From an uncultured bacterium (lineage in GTDB: Bacteria; Desulfobacterota; Desulfobaccia; Desulfobaccales; 0-14-0-80-60-11), in assembly GCA_937943575.1 (NCBI GenBank), contig CALEAV010000005.1:1-51723 (forward strand): DNA of 51,723 nucleotides. The letters run 5' to 3'. Shown in pieces: positions 33,198 through 41,304 of this stretch. Position 1 is the stretch's first letter. Every line of letters starts with the position of its first letter. A program made the translations under genes and the position numbers. Under the pieces are notes generated by a model. It made no database searches and was not told the DNA's origin. It was given only the letters and a program-made list of their open reading frames with translations.

Positions 33198-36100
33198 ATG
33201 ACCGAAGCTCTGACAGAAAACACAGCCAGGCCCGGCAGTCAGGCGGCGCCCGTGGGCGCCGTTCTGGTGGTGGGCGGCGGCATCGCCGGCCTGCAGGCCG
33301 CCCTGGATCTGGCCGACAGCGGCTTTTTCGTCTATCTGACGGACAAGGAGCCGGCCCTGGGCGGGGTCATGTCCCAACTGGACAAGACCTTTCCCACCAA
33401 CGACTGCTCCACCTGCATCCTCTCCCCCAAACTGGCGGAGGCGGGCCGCCATCTCAACATCGAGATCATCGCCCCGGCCCGGGTGGTGCACCTCGCCGGC
33501 GAGGCCGGAGATTTCCGGGTGCGCCTGGTGGAGCCGGCCCGCTGCGTCAGCCTGGAGAAATGCATCGCCTGCGGCATCTGCGCCGAGAAGTGCCCCAAGC
33601 GGGTGCCGGACCCCTTCAACGAGGGTCTGGGCTACCGCAAGGCCGCTTATCTCCGCTATCCCCAGGCGGTGCCCCTGAAGTATTGCATCGACAAGGACCA
33701 CTGTCTCTATTTCCTCAGGGGGGTGTGCCGGGCCTGCGAGCGCTTCTGCCCCACCAAGGCCATTGACCTCACCGAACCGGACCGGGAGCGGCGCCTGCAG
33801 GTGGGCGCCATCATCCTGGCCCCGGGCTATCGGCCGGTGGATGCCCGCCTCAAGCCCGAGCTGGGCTGGGGGCGGTATCCCAATGTCCTCACCGCCTTGC
33901 AGTTTGAACGGCTGTTGTCCGCCACCGGCCCCACCGCCGGGGAGCTGAGGCGCCCCAGCGACGGCCGCCACCCCCGGCGGGTGGCCTGGCTGCACTGCGT
34001 GGGCTCCCGGGACCAGACCATCGGCCGGGAGTTCTGCTCCGCCGCCTGCTGCATGTTTGCGGTGAAGCAGGCCATCCTCGCCAAGGAGCACCACCGGGAG
34101 CTGGAACCCACCCTGTTTTATATCGACCTCAGGGCCCAGGGGAAGGGCTTCGACAACTACTGCGCCTGGGCCGAGCAGGTGGGGGTGCGCTTCGTGCGCT
34201 CCCACATCTCCCGGCTCACCGAAGACCCCCGCACCCACGACCTGGAGATCACCTTCCTGGATGAAGCCGGCGAGTTGAGGGAGGAGGTCTTCGACCTGGC
34301 GGTCCTGGCCACCGGCTTTGACATCCCCGCCGAGGTGCGGCAGCTGGCGGAGACTGCCGGCATTACCGTCAACCGCTGGGGCTTCGCCGAGGGGGAGGGG
34401 CTGGAGGCGGTGGCCACGGCGCGGCCGGGGATCTATGTCTGCGGGGTCTTTCAGGGCCCTAAGGACATCCCCGAGACCGTGAGCCAGGCCTCCGCCGCCG
34501 CCGCCCGGGCGGCCATGCTGCTGGCCCCGGCCCGGGGCAGTCTGGCCCGGAGGAAGGAGTTTCCCCCGGAGCGGCAGGTCGTAGGAGAGCCCCCCCGCAT
34601 CGGGGTCTTTGTCTGCCACTGCGGCATCAACATCGCCGGGGTGGTGGACGTGGCCCGGGTGGCGGACTACGCCCGCACCCTCCCCGGCGTGGTCTATGCT
34701 GAAGACAGCCTGTTCATGTGCTCCAATGAGACTCTGAGCCACATCCAGGAGGTCATCCGCCGGGAGAACCTCAACCGGGTGGTGGTGGCCGCCTGCAGCC
34801 CCCGCACCCATGAGCCGCTCTTTCAGGAGGCCCTGCGGGGTGCCGGGCTGAACAAGTATCTCTTTTACCTGGCCAACATCCGCAACCAGGACTCCTGGGT
34901 GCACTTCCGGGAGCCGGAGGCGGCCACGGAGAAGGCCATGGCCCTGGTGCGCATGGCCGTGGCCCGGGCGGCGAAGCAGGCGCCGCTCACGGAAACCCCG
35001 GCCACCCTCACCCGGGAGGCCCTGGTGGTGGGGGGCGGCCTGGCGGGGCTCACCGCCGCCCTCACCCTGGCGGAGGCCGGCTTGCCGGTGGTGCTGGTGG
35101 AACAATCCGACGGCCTGGGCGGAATCTTTCCCCGCTTCCAGACCACCCTGGAGGGCCGGGACCTGGTGGGGCACCTCGCCGACCTCACCGGGCGCGTCCA
35201 GGAGCACCCCCGGATCCGGGTCCTGCTTGAGGCCCGGGTGGCCAAGCTCACCGGCCAGGCCGGGAACTTCACGGCGCAGCTGGAGACGCCCGCGGGGCCG
35301 GTGGAGGTGCGCTTCGGGGCCGCCGTCATCGCCACCGGCGGGGCCCCCTATGAGCCCACGGAGTATCTCCACGGCACCCACCCCCGGGTGTTGACCCAGC
35401 TCCGCTTTGGGGAGATGCTGGCCGGGGAGCCCGAGGCCCTGGGCGAGGCGCCGGCGGTGGTGATGATCCAATGCGTGGGCTCGAGGGAGCCGGCCCACCC
35501 CTACTGCAGCCGCATCTGCTGCAGCGAGGCGGTGAAACACGCCCTGGCCCTGAAAAAGCTCCGGCCCCGGGCCCGGGTGGTCATCCTCTACCGGGACCTG
35601 CGCACCTTCGGGTTCCGGGAACTCTTCTACCGCCAGGCCCGGGAGGCGGGGGTGCGCTTCGTGCGCTTTGTGCCGGAGAAGCCGCCTGAAGTGACCCCTG
35701 CCGGGGAGGGCCTGACGGTGGCGGTGTGGGACGCCCAGCTTCGGGAGACCCTGACCCTGCCGGCGGACTGGCTGGTGCTCTCCGCCGCCCTGCGCCCCCA
35801 TCCCGGCACCCGGGAGGTGGCCCAGCTCTTCAAACTGCCTTATGACGGGGACGGCTTCCTGATGGAGGCCCACCAGAAGCTGCGGCCCCTGGAGTTTGCC
35901 ACCGCCGGTTTTTTCCTCTGCGGCCTGGCCCACGGACCCAAATTCGCTGAGGAGGTCGTCACCCAGGCCAGGGGCGCAGCCTCCCGGGCCCTCACACTCC
36001 TGGCCCAGGAGTGCCAGTGGGTGGGCGGCCCGGTGGCCCAGGTCATCACCGCCCGCTGCGCCGAATGCCTCACCTGCGTCCGGGTCTGCCCCTTCCAGGT

Positions 36101-36257
36101 GCCGGTCATCGACGCCCCCCGCAACAAGGCCTACATTGATCCGGCCCGCTGCCAGGGCTGCGGCATCTGCCCGGCGGAGTGCCCCTACAAGGCCATCACC
36201 TTTCATCACGCCTCCGACGACCAGATCCTGGCGGAGATCGCCGCGGCGGTGGGCTGA
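33198..36257 (+). CDS. hdrA: Large two-flavin HdrA-like electron-bifurcating subunit
   Basis: 1019-residue Fe-S flavoprotein. The first half (about 20-460) has an FAD-binding GGGIAGLQAALDLADSG, the HdrA cysteine motif NDCSTCILSPK and ferredoxin-type motifs (CIACGICAEKCPKR, CRACERFCP). Near residue 472 a second HdrA-like unit begins with VCHCGINIAG and MCSNETLSHIQEV, then a second FAD site GGGLAGLTAALTLAEAG near 609 that lacks the CxxC motif. The C-terminus (from about 952) has two 4Fe-4S motifs CAECLTCVRVCP and CQGCGICPAECP. The ATG at 33198 opens the conserved part; a TTG at 33069 is possible. Flavin-based bifurcation is inference from HdrA. Confidence 0.92.
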   Translation: MTEALTENTARPGSQAAPVGAVLVVGGGIAGLQAALDLADSGFFVYLTDKEPALGGVMSQLDKTFPTNDCSTCILSPKLAEAGRHLNIEIIAPARVVHLAGEAGDFRVRLVEPARCVSLEKCIACGICAEKCPKRVPDPFNEGLGYRKAAYLRYPQAVPLKYCIDKDHCLYFLRGVCRACERFCPTKAIDLTEPDRERRLQVGAIILAPGYRPVDARLKPELGWGRYPNVLTALQFERLLSATGPTAGELRRPSDGRHPRRVAWLHCVGSRDQTIGREFCSAACCMFAVKQAILAKEHHRELEPTLFYIDLRAQGKGFDNYCAWAEQVGVRFVRSHISRLTEDPRTHDLEITFLDEAGELREEVFDLAVLATGFDIPAEVRQLAETAGITVNRWGFAEGEGLEAVATARPGIYVCGVFQGPKDIPETVSQASAAAARAAMLLAPARGSLARRKEFPPERQVVGEPPRIGVFVCHCGINIAGVVDVARVADYARTLPGVVYAEDSLFMCSNETLSHIQEVIRRENLNRVVVAACSPRTHEPLFQEALRGAGLNKYLFYLANIRNQDSWVHFREPEAATEKAMALVRMAVARAAKQAPLTETPATLTREALVVGGGLAGLTAALTLAEAGLPVVLVEQSDGLGGIFPRFQTTLEGRDLVGHLADLTGRVQEHPRIRVLLEARVAKLTGQAGNFTAQLETPAGPVEVRFGAAVIATGGAPYEPTEYLHGTHPRVLTQLRFGEMLAGEPEALGEAPAVVMIQCVGSREPAHPYCSRICCSEAVKHALALKKLRPRARVVILYRDLRTFGFRELFYRQAREAGVRFVRFVPEKPPEVTPAGEGLTVAVWDAQLRETLTLPADWLVLSAALRPHPGTREVAQLFKLPYDGDGFLMEAHQKLRPLEFATAGFFLCGLAHGPKFAEEVVTQARGAASRALTLLAQECQWVGGPVAQVITARCAECLTCVRVCPFQVPVIDAPRNKAYIDPARCQGCGICPAECPYKAITFHHASDDQILAEIAAAVG

Positions 36258-36356
36258 GCGCCCCGGCCGCCGCCCCGTTTTCCGGGGTGTGCCCCTGTAT
36301 CCCGGGCTTGCCATGGCGGGTGCCGGCCTTTACAATGCCGTCAGGAGGCCGCCGCC

Positions 36357-37427
36357 ATGGCCGAGATCCGCCGCTTTCTCACGGAGGGGGACGACACCGG
36401 CGCCCTGGAGCGCGTCCTGGCCTGTCTGGATTTTTCCAAGGCCCTCATGGGCGTCTGTGACATGGAGACCCTCCTCACCCAGGTTCTGAAGCGCATCTCC
36501 CAGCTCATTCCGGCCCGCAACTGGTCGCTTCTGCTCCTGGACCAGAAGACCATGGAACTCTACTTCGCGGTGACCGTGGGGGTGGACCCGGAGCCCCTGA
36601 AGCACCTCCGCCTCAAGCTGGGGGAGGGCATTGCCGGCACCGTGGCCCTGAGCGGGCGGCCCATCTTCATCCGGGACGCCCCCACCGATCCCCGCTTCTG
36701 CTCCCGGGTGGACGAGGCCACCGGGTTTGTCACCCGCTCCATCATCGCCCTGCCCCTGGTAGTGCGCCGCCAGGTCATTGGCGTGTTCGAGGTGGTGAAC
36801 GTGGAGGACGAGGAGGTGTTCACCGCCCGTTACCTGCCCCTGTTGAATATTCTGGCGGATTACGTGGCCATTGCGGTGGACAACGTCTACAACCTCCAGA
36901 AGCTCCAGGCCCGGACCTTCATCGACGAGGTCACCGGCTTCTACAACACCCGCTATCTGGCCGCCAAGCTGGACCGTTACCTGGAGGATCTGGTGGCCAG
37001 GGGGCGGGAGCTCTCCCTGGTGTTCCTGGATCTGGACAATTTCAAGTCCATCGTGGACACCCACGGCCATCTGGCGGGGAGTAAGGTGCTGGGCGAGGTG
37101 GCCCGGGTGCTGGCCTCCGGTCTGGGGCACGATGACAGCCTCATCCGCTACGGCGGGGATGAATTCATCATCCTGCTGCCGGGCGTAAGCCAGCCCGCGG
37201 CCCTGGAGCTGGTGCGCCGCCTGAGACAGACCCTCAACCAGGCCCGTTTTTTGCAAGAGGAAGGCATCAACCTGACGCTGACGGCCAGCTACGGCATCGC
37301 CACCCTGCCCCAGGATGCCCGGGACAAGGAGACCCTGCTGCGCATCGCCGACCGGGCCATGTTCCGGGGCAAAAACACAGGCAAGGACTGCATCATGGTG
37401 GGGGAGGCCCTGACCCCGGTCGCCTGA
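36357..37427 (+). CDS. GAF-GGDEF diguanylate cyclase without inhibitory site
   Basis: Predicted soluble diguanylate cyclase that makes cyclic di-GMP. The 356 residues have a GAF sensor domain (about 20-180; KLGEGIAGTVALSGRPIFI, SIIALPLVVRRQVIGVFEVVN) and a GGDEF domain with intact GGDEF (266-270) and FLDLDNFKSIVDTHGH. The RxxD inhibitory site expected at 257-260 reads GHDD, so product feedback is probably lost. CAGGAGG lies just before the ATG. It follows hdrA by 99 bases and may share its transcript. Confidence 0.92.
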   Translation: MAEIRRFLTEGDDTGALERVLACLDFSKALMGVCDMETLLTQVLKRISQLIPARNWSLLLLDQKTMELYFAVTVGVDPEPLKHLRLKLGEGIAGTVALSGRPIFIRDAPTDPRFCSRVDEATGFVTRSIIALPLVVRRQVIGVFEVVNVEDEEVFTARYLPLLNILADYVAIAVDNVYNLQKLQARTFIDEVTGFYNTRYLAAKLDRYLEDLVARGRELSLVFLDLDNFKSIVDTHGHLAGSKVLGEVARVLASGLGHDDSLIRYGGDEFIILLPGVSQPAALELVRRLRQTLNQARFLQEEGINLTLTASYGIATLPQDARDKETLLRIADRAMFRGKNTGKDCIMVGEALTPVA

Positions 37428-37499
37428 GGGGCGGGAGGGCCTGGCAACGCGAGCCGCCTCAGGTCCTGGCCGCGCCGCGTCCCCTTCCGGAGGTGGGAG

Positions 37500-37955
37500 A
37501 TGCATAAATTTTTGGCATTTCTGGCAGTGGCGGTGATCCTTTGGGGGTGTCAGCGCCGCCCGGGGGCCGAGGAGGAGGCCCGGGCTTGGCTGGCAAAAGG
37601 CGTGAGCCAGTTCCAGAATCAGGAATATGCCCGGGCCATTGACAGCCTCTCCCGCGCCGCCGCCTTCCCGCCCCAGGCCGCCAGCGCCTGCACCCTCCTG
37701 GGGCTGGCCTATCGCTTCCGATACTACGAAGTCCGGGACCCGGAGCTGCGGGCCCGGGAGGTGGAGGCCTACCGCCGGGCCCTGGCCGTCGACCCGGACT
37801 ATTGGCTGGCCCATTATCACCTGGGCACCACCCTCTACTATGACGGCGACTATGGGGCCGCGGTGTCCCACCTCCGCCGGGTGGTGGAACTCCAGCCGCA
37901 GCATCCCGACCGGGCCCAGCTGGAGGAGATCATCACCGCCGGGAAGTCGCCGTGA
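37500..37955 (+). CDS. TPR-repeat lipoprotein
   Basis: Small exported lipoprotein of 151 residues. The signal sequence HKFLAFLAVAVILWGC has a lipobox ending at Cys17. Three TPR-like units follow (GVSQFQNQEYARAIDSLSRA, AYRRALAVDPDYWLAHYHLG, TLYYDGDYGAAVSHLRRVVELQP). Such proteins hold partner proteins in the periplasm. A GGAGG box precedes the ATG. Its stop overlaps the GTG of the cytochrome gene by 4 bases, so the two are coupled. Confidence 0.85.
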   Translation: MHKFLAFLAVAVILWGCQRRPGAEEEARAWLAKGVSQFQNQEYARAIDSLSRAAAFPPQAASACTLLGLAYRFRYYEVRDPELRAREVEAYRRALAVDPDYWLAHYHLGTTLYYDGDYGAAVSHLRRVVELQPQHPDRAQLEEIITAGKSP

Positions 37956-38251
37956 GCCGCCGCAGGATCTGGACGGCCGCCGCAGCGCTGCTCATGCTGA
38001 CCGCCGCCCCGGCGTGGCCCCAGGAATTCACCGGAGAGGAGCTGGCCCACCGGCTGGGCTGCCGGGCCTGCCACACCTGGCAGGGGGCGGGAGGGACGCA
38101 CGGCCCCGCCCTGGACGGCGTGGGACAGCGCCGGAGCCGCCCGGAGCTGGCGCAACAGCTGACCAGCACCCCCAGCCGGCGCATGCCCAGCTTTGCCTTC
38201 CTGCGGCCCCAGGACTGGCAGGCCCTGCTGACCTTCCTCGAAGGCTTGTAA
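37952..38251 (+). CDS. Small monohaem c-type cytochrome
   Basis: Periplasmic electron carrier of 99 residues that starts at GTG in the stop codon of the TPR lipoprotein gene. It has a signal peptide (RRRIWTAAAALLMLTAAPAWP), one haem site CRACH (37-41) and a distal ligand Met78 in RRMPSF, the class I arrangement. GPALDGVGQR and DWQALLTFLEGL match cytochrome c of the cbb3/short c555 type. Coupling with the TPR lipoprotein suggests a joint periplasmic function; the redox partner is unknown. Confidence 0.9.
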   Translation: MSRRRIWTAAAALLMLTAAPAWPQEFTGEELAHRLGCRACHTWQGAGGTHGPALDGVGQRRSRPELAQQLTSTPSRRMPSFAFLRPQDWQALLTFLEGL

Positions 38252-38299
38252 AGCGGCGACTGTCCCCGGCGGCGCGGGCCCGGGGGTTTTCCCCGCCGT

Positions 38300-38327
38300 C
38301 CGCGGCCGGTGCAGGGCCGCGGTTCTT
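38300..38327 (+). terminator. Probable terminator after the cytochrome gene
   Basis: Perfect 8-base arms CCGCGGCC (38300-38307) and GGCCGCGG (38315-38322) with a 7-base loop are followed by TTCTT. A second, GGGG-TTTT-CCCC hairpin stands just upstream (38283-38294). Confidence 0.5.
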
Positions 38328-38350
38328 CCGGCGCCCCTTACCGCCCGTTC

Positions 38351-38379
38351 TTGTCTTTCCCCCGCAGGATAACTATGTT
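38351..38379 (+). promoter_or_regulatory. Candidate promoter of the histidine kinase gene
   Basis: TTGTCT (38351-38356) and TATGTT (38374-38379) with a 17-base spacer lie in the only AT-rich part of the 38252-38531 gap, 150 bases before the kinase ATG. Confidence 0.4.
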
Positions 38380-38531
38380 AATAAACAAGGCTATTGGGGG
38401 CCGCCTCCTGCGGCCGGCTTCGGGGCAGGCAATCTGAGGCGGCCCGCAGCGGGAGAGCGCCCCTGGCTTTCCGGGGTTGAGGCGACCAGTTCACCCGAGG
38501 GAGCTCCACGGTTTCCCTCCGGGCTTGGGAC

Positions 38532-40415
38532 ATGGATTTCGATATAGTCCTCCTGATCTCGATCATCTTTCAGGTGGCGGCTGCGTTCCTGGCCATCCGC
38601 CTGAGCCGCTTTACCGGCTGGGGCCCGGCGTGGCTGCTGTTGGCCCTGGGGGTCAGCCTCATGGCAGTGCACCGGGTCCTGACCCTGGCGCATTGGTGGC
38701 AGGCGGGGGCCCCCGAGGGCCTCAACCGGGCGGCGGAACTGGTGGGCCTGGCCGTCTCCGCCCTCCTGGCCGGCGGCCTGGCCGGGATTCAGCCCATCTT
38801 CCGGGCCCTGAAGGAATCCGAAGAGTCCCTGCGCCTCAACGAATCACGCCTGGAGGCCCTGTGGCGCCTGACCCGCATGACCCAGGCCACCCTGCAGGAG
38901 ATCGCCGACTACACCCTGGAGGCCGGCGTCAGCCTTACCCGCAGCCGCCTGGGTTTTTTGGGGTTCATCAGCGAGGATGAATCCGAGATGACGGTGCAGG
39001 CGTGGTCCCGGGAGGTCATGGAGGCCTGCCGGGTGCCCAACGCCCCCCGGGTGTTCCCCCTGGCCGAGGCCGGCCTGTGGGGGGAGGCGGTGCGCCGGCG
39101 CCAATCCCTGATCATCAACAACTATGAGGCCTACCGGGACGGCAAGAAGGGACTGCCCCTGGGCCACGCCAAGATTCAGCGCCTCCTCCTCATCCCGGTG
39201 CAGGACGACCACCGGGTGGTGGCCCTGGTGGCGGTGGCCAACAAGGGCCAGCCTTACGATGAGGCGGACGAGCGCCAGCTCACCCTCCTCCTCAACGGCA
39301 TGTGGACCCTCCTCAAGCGTCAGCGCCGGGAGGCGGCCCTGAGCGCCGAGATCGAGCGCATGCATGAGTTCCAGGAAAAGCTCATCATGACCTCCTCCGA
39401 CGGCATCATCGCCAACGACCGGGACGGCAATATCCTCATCTTCAATGCCGGGGCGGAAAAGATCATGGGCTACTCCCGGGAGGAGGTGGTGGGCAAGATC
39501 AACGTCCGGGACATCTACCCGCCGGGGGAGGCCAAACGGGTGAAGAAGGCCATCTACAGCCCGGAATACGGCGGCCCCGGGCGTCTGGTGGCCTATGAGA
39601 CCGTGGTCCTCAGCAAGACCGGAGAGGAAATCCCCATCGAGCTCTCCGCCAGCCTTATTTTCAAGGATGACCAGGAGGTGGGGACGGTGGGCTTCTTTAG
39701 GGACCTGAGGGAGCGCCGGGCTTTGCAGCAGAAGGTCCTGCAGGCGGAAAGGCTGGCGGTCCTGGGACGCATGTCCGCCCACATCAGCCACGAGATCAAG
39801 ACCCCCCTGATGCTCATCGGCGGCTTTGCCCGCCAGGTGCGGGACCACCTGGGGGAGGACCCGGAGAAGAACCGCCATAAGCTGGATCTCATCGTGGCGG
39901 AGATCAAACGCCTGGAGGAATTCCTGGTGGAAGTGGGGGGCTACACCAAATTCTCCGAGCCCCACAAGGTGCCGGGCGACCTCAACGCCCTCATCCAGGA
40001 GACCGTCCACCTCCTGGAGCCCAGCCTGCAGGAACACCACATCCGGCTGGAGCTGGACCTGGACCCCCACTTGGGGGAGGTGCTCTTCGACCCCAGCCAC
40101 CTCAGGCAGGTGCTCCTCAATCTGCTGAAAAACGGCCTGGAAGCCATGGAGGACGGCGGCCGCCTCACGGTGACCAGCCGGGCCCTGAACGGCCGGGTGA
40201 CGCTGGAGGTGGTGGACACCGGCCGCGGGATTCCCCCGGAGGATATGGAGAAGCTCTTTCAGCCCTTCTTCACCACCAAGCCCAAAGGCAGCGGCCTGGG
40301 GCTGGCCATCTGCCAGCGCATCATGCAGGCGCATCAGGGGGAGATCGCCCTTACCAGCACCCCGGGCGTCGGCACCCGGGTGCGCCTCACTCTGCCCCGG
40401 GGACAGCAAACCTGA
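38532..40415 (+). CDS. Membrane sensor histidine kinase (GAF-PAS-HisKA-HATPase)
   Basis: 627-residue sensor. Three N-terminal membrane helices (about 4-24, 33-52, 70-92) carry a GAF domain (about 115-265, SLTRSRLGFLGFISEDE), a PAS domain (about 285-400, SDGIIANDRDGNILIFNAGAEKIMGYSREEV), the phospho-acceptor box ISHEIKTPLMLIGGF and an ATPase domain with N-box LNLLKNGLEAM, DTGRGI, FFTTKPKGSGLGLAI. No response-regulator gene is adjacent, so its partner is elsewhere or is one of the NtrC-like regulators in the window, which cannot be decided from sequence. No receiver or output domain is attached. Confidence 0.94.
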   Translation: MDFDIVLLISIIFQVAAAFLAIRLSRFTGWGPAWLLLALGVSLMAVHRVLTLAHWWQAGAPEGLNRAAELVGLAVSALLAGGLAGIQPIFRALKESEESLRLNESRLEALWRLTRMTQATLQEIADYTLEAGVSLTRSRLGFLGFISEDESEMTVQAWSREVMEACRVPNAPRVFPLAEAGLWGEAVRRRQSLIINNYEAYRDGKKGLPLGHAKIQRLLLIPVQDDHRVVALVAVANKGQPYDEADERQLTLLLNGMWTLLKRQRREAALSAEIERMHEFQEKLIMTSSDGIIANDRDGNILIFNAGAEKIMGYSREEVVGKINVRDIYPPGEAKRVKKAIYSPEYGGPGRLVAYETVVLSKTGEEIPIELSASLIFKDDQEVGTVGFFRDLRERRALQQKVLQAERLAVLGRMSAHISHEIKTPLMLIGGFARQVRDHLGEDPEKNRHKLDLIVAEIKRLEEFLVEVGGYTKFSEPHKVPGDLNALIQETVHLLEPSLQEHHIRLELDLDPHLGEVLFDPSHLRQVLLNLLKNGLEAMEDGGRLTVTSRALNGRVTLEVVDTGRGIPPEDMEKLFQPFFTTKPKGSGLGLAICQRIMQAHQGEIALTSTPGVGTRVRLTLPRGQQT

Positions 40416-40570
40416 GCCACCCCGGGCCCACCCGGGGCGGGGGTCGGGACCAGGGCCATTCTGCCATCCTCCCACGCCTGAGCCACCCGGCCGGGGGCGG
40501 GGGAAGCAACCGATTTCTTACTCTCAGGTGGCGTCCACTGAGCCACTAGGGCTGGGGGCGGGGACTCGGA
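40412..40570 (+). repeat. Three short GC-rich repeats after the kinase gene
   Basis: The word CTGAGCCAC followed by a GGGGGCGGGG-type run occurs at 40412-40449, 40478-40507 and 40538-40570. The first includes the kinase stop codon and contains a perfect hairpin CCCCGGG-CCCA-CCCGGGG (40420-40437). Related copies seem to lie on the other strand near 49517-49715. The family looks interspersed and intergenic; no gene is present here. Confidence 0.5.
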
Positions 40571-40639
40571 GGCCGCCCCCCGGCGCTCCCGGGGGAACCG
40601 GGCCGGGGGGCGGGGCCGGCCCGATTCCCGTGAAGTTCC

Positions 40640-41101
40640 CTACTTGTGGGACGCCTCCACGATATCCTTCCGGGTGGCCTCGATGGCCTTGAGCACCTCC
40701 TCCTGCTCCTTGGCCGGCACCTTGAAGTGGTTCAGGGTCTCCTTCAGGTACTTCACCGACAGGTCCCAATCGGCGGGGGTGATGCCCATCCCCTGGTGGG
40801 AGGTCTTCATGTCCCGGCCGATGTAAAAGCAGGGCCCGCCGGTCATGTGGCAGAGGAGGTCCACGGTGAGCTGCCGGGCCCGGCGCTTCGAGTCGCTGCT
40901 CAGGTGTTTGAAGAACCGGGAGAGCTGGGGGTCTTTCTCCATGCGGCCGAAGAAGTCGTCCGTCACCGCGGCGATGGCGTCATAGCCGCCCAGCCGGGCA
41001 TAGAGGGTTTTGGGTTTCTCCTGGGCCAGGGCCGGGGAGGCCAAAAGCCCCGCCATCACCACCGCCGCCCATCCCGCCAGCCAAAGTCGAACTTTTCGCA
41101 T
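40640..41101 (-). CDS. Truncated haemoglobin (group I) with signal peptide
   Basis: 2-on-2 globin of 153 residues. The family pattern is clear: LYARLGGYDAIAAVTDDFF, LSRFFKHL, HMTGGPCFYIGRDMKTSHQGMGI with the proximal His102, and a C-terminal ALTN-like helix. Unusually it begins with a signal peptide (MRKVRLWLAGWAAVVMAGLL ending ALA-Q near 26), so the globin is probably periplasmic. Such globins bind oxygen or detoxify nitric oxide. It stands alone on the minus strand, divergent from pstS. Confidence 0.92.
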   Translation of the reverse strand: MRKVRLWLAGWAAVVMAGLLASPALAQEKPKTLYARLGGYDAIAAVTDDFFGRMEKDPQLSRFFKHLSSDSKRRARQLTVDLLCHMTGGPCFYIGRDMKTSHQGMGITPADWDLSVKYLKETLNHFKVPAKEQEEVLKAIEATRKDIVEASHK

Positions 41102-41199
41102 CTCTCCCTCCTGAGAATGAGTCGCCCCTTCCCTTTCCGGGTAAGAAAACCTTAATCATCGGGGCATCCGGCGGCAAGCACGGCCCGCCGGCCCCTTTT

Positions 41200-41233
41200 C
41201 TGTCCTTGCAGTTTTCTAACAATTTGCCATAAT
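41200..41233 (+). promoter_or_regulatory. Candidate pst promoter
   Basis: TTGCAG (41206-41211), a 16-base spacer and CATAAT (41228-41233) lie 72 bases before pstS. A CTGTCCT (41200-41206) resembles one half of a PhoB box, but the second half cannot be matched, so phosphate control is only suggested. Confidence 0.35.
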
Positions 41234-41304
41234 GATGGATGGCCTCGGTCTCGCCCGCCGCGGAAGTCCCGGGGGGCGGCCAATCTTCGTCCTCCCCTGC
41301 AGGC

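Noticed and set aside
33114-36314. A 1066-codon open frame on the minus strand opposite hdrA
   Set aside because: It mirrors hdrA codon positions in GC-rich DNA, has low-complexity Gly/His/Pro-rich translation and no family motif; hdrA has clear motifs throughout.
41200-41220. A full Pho box before pstS
   Set aside because: Only one 7-base half (CTGTCCT) matches; the second half at the required 11-base step does not.
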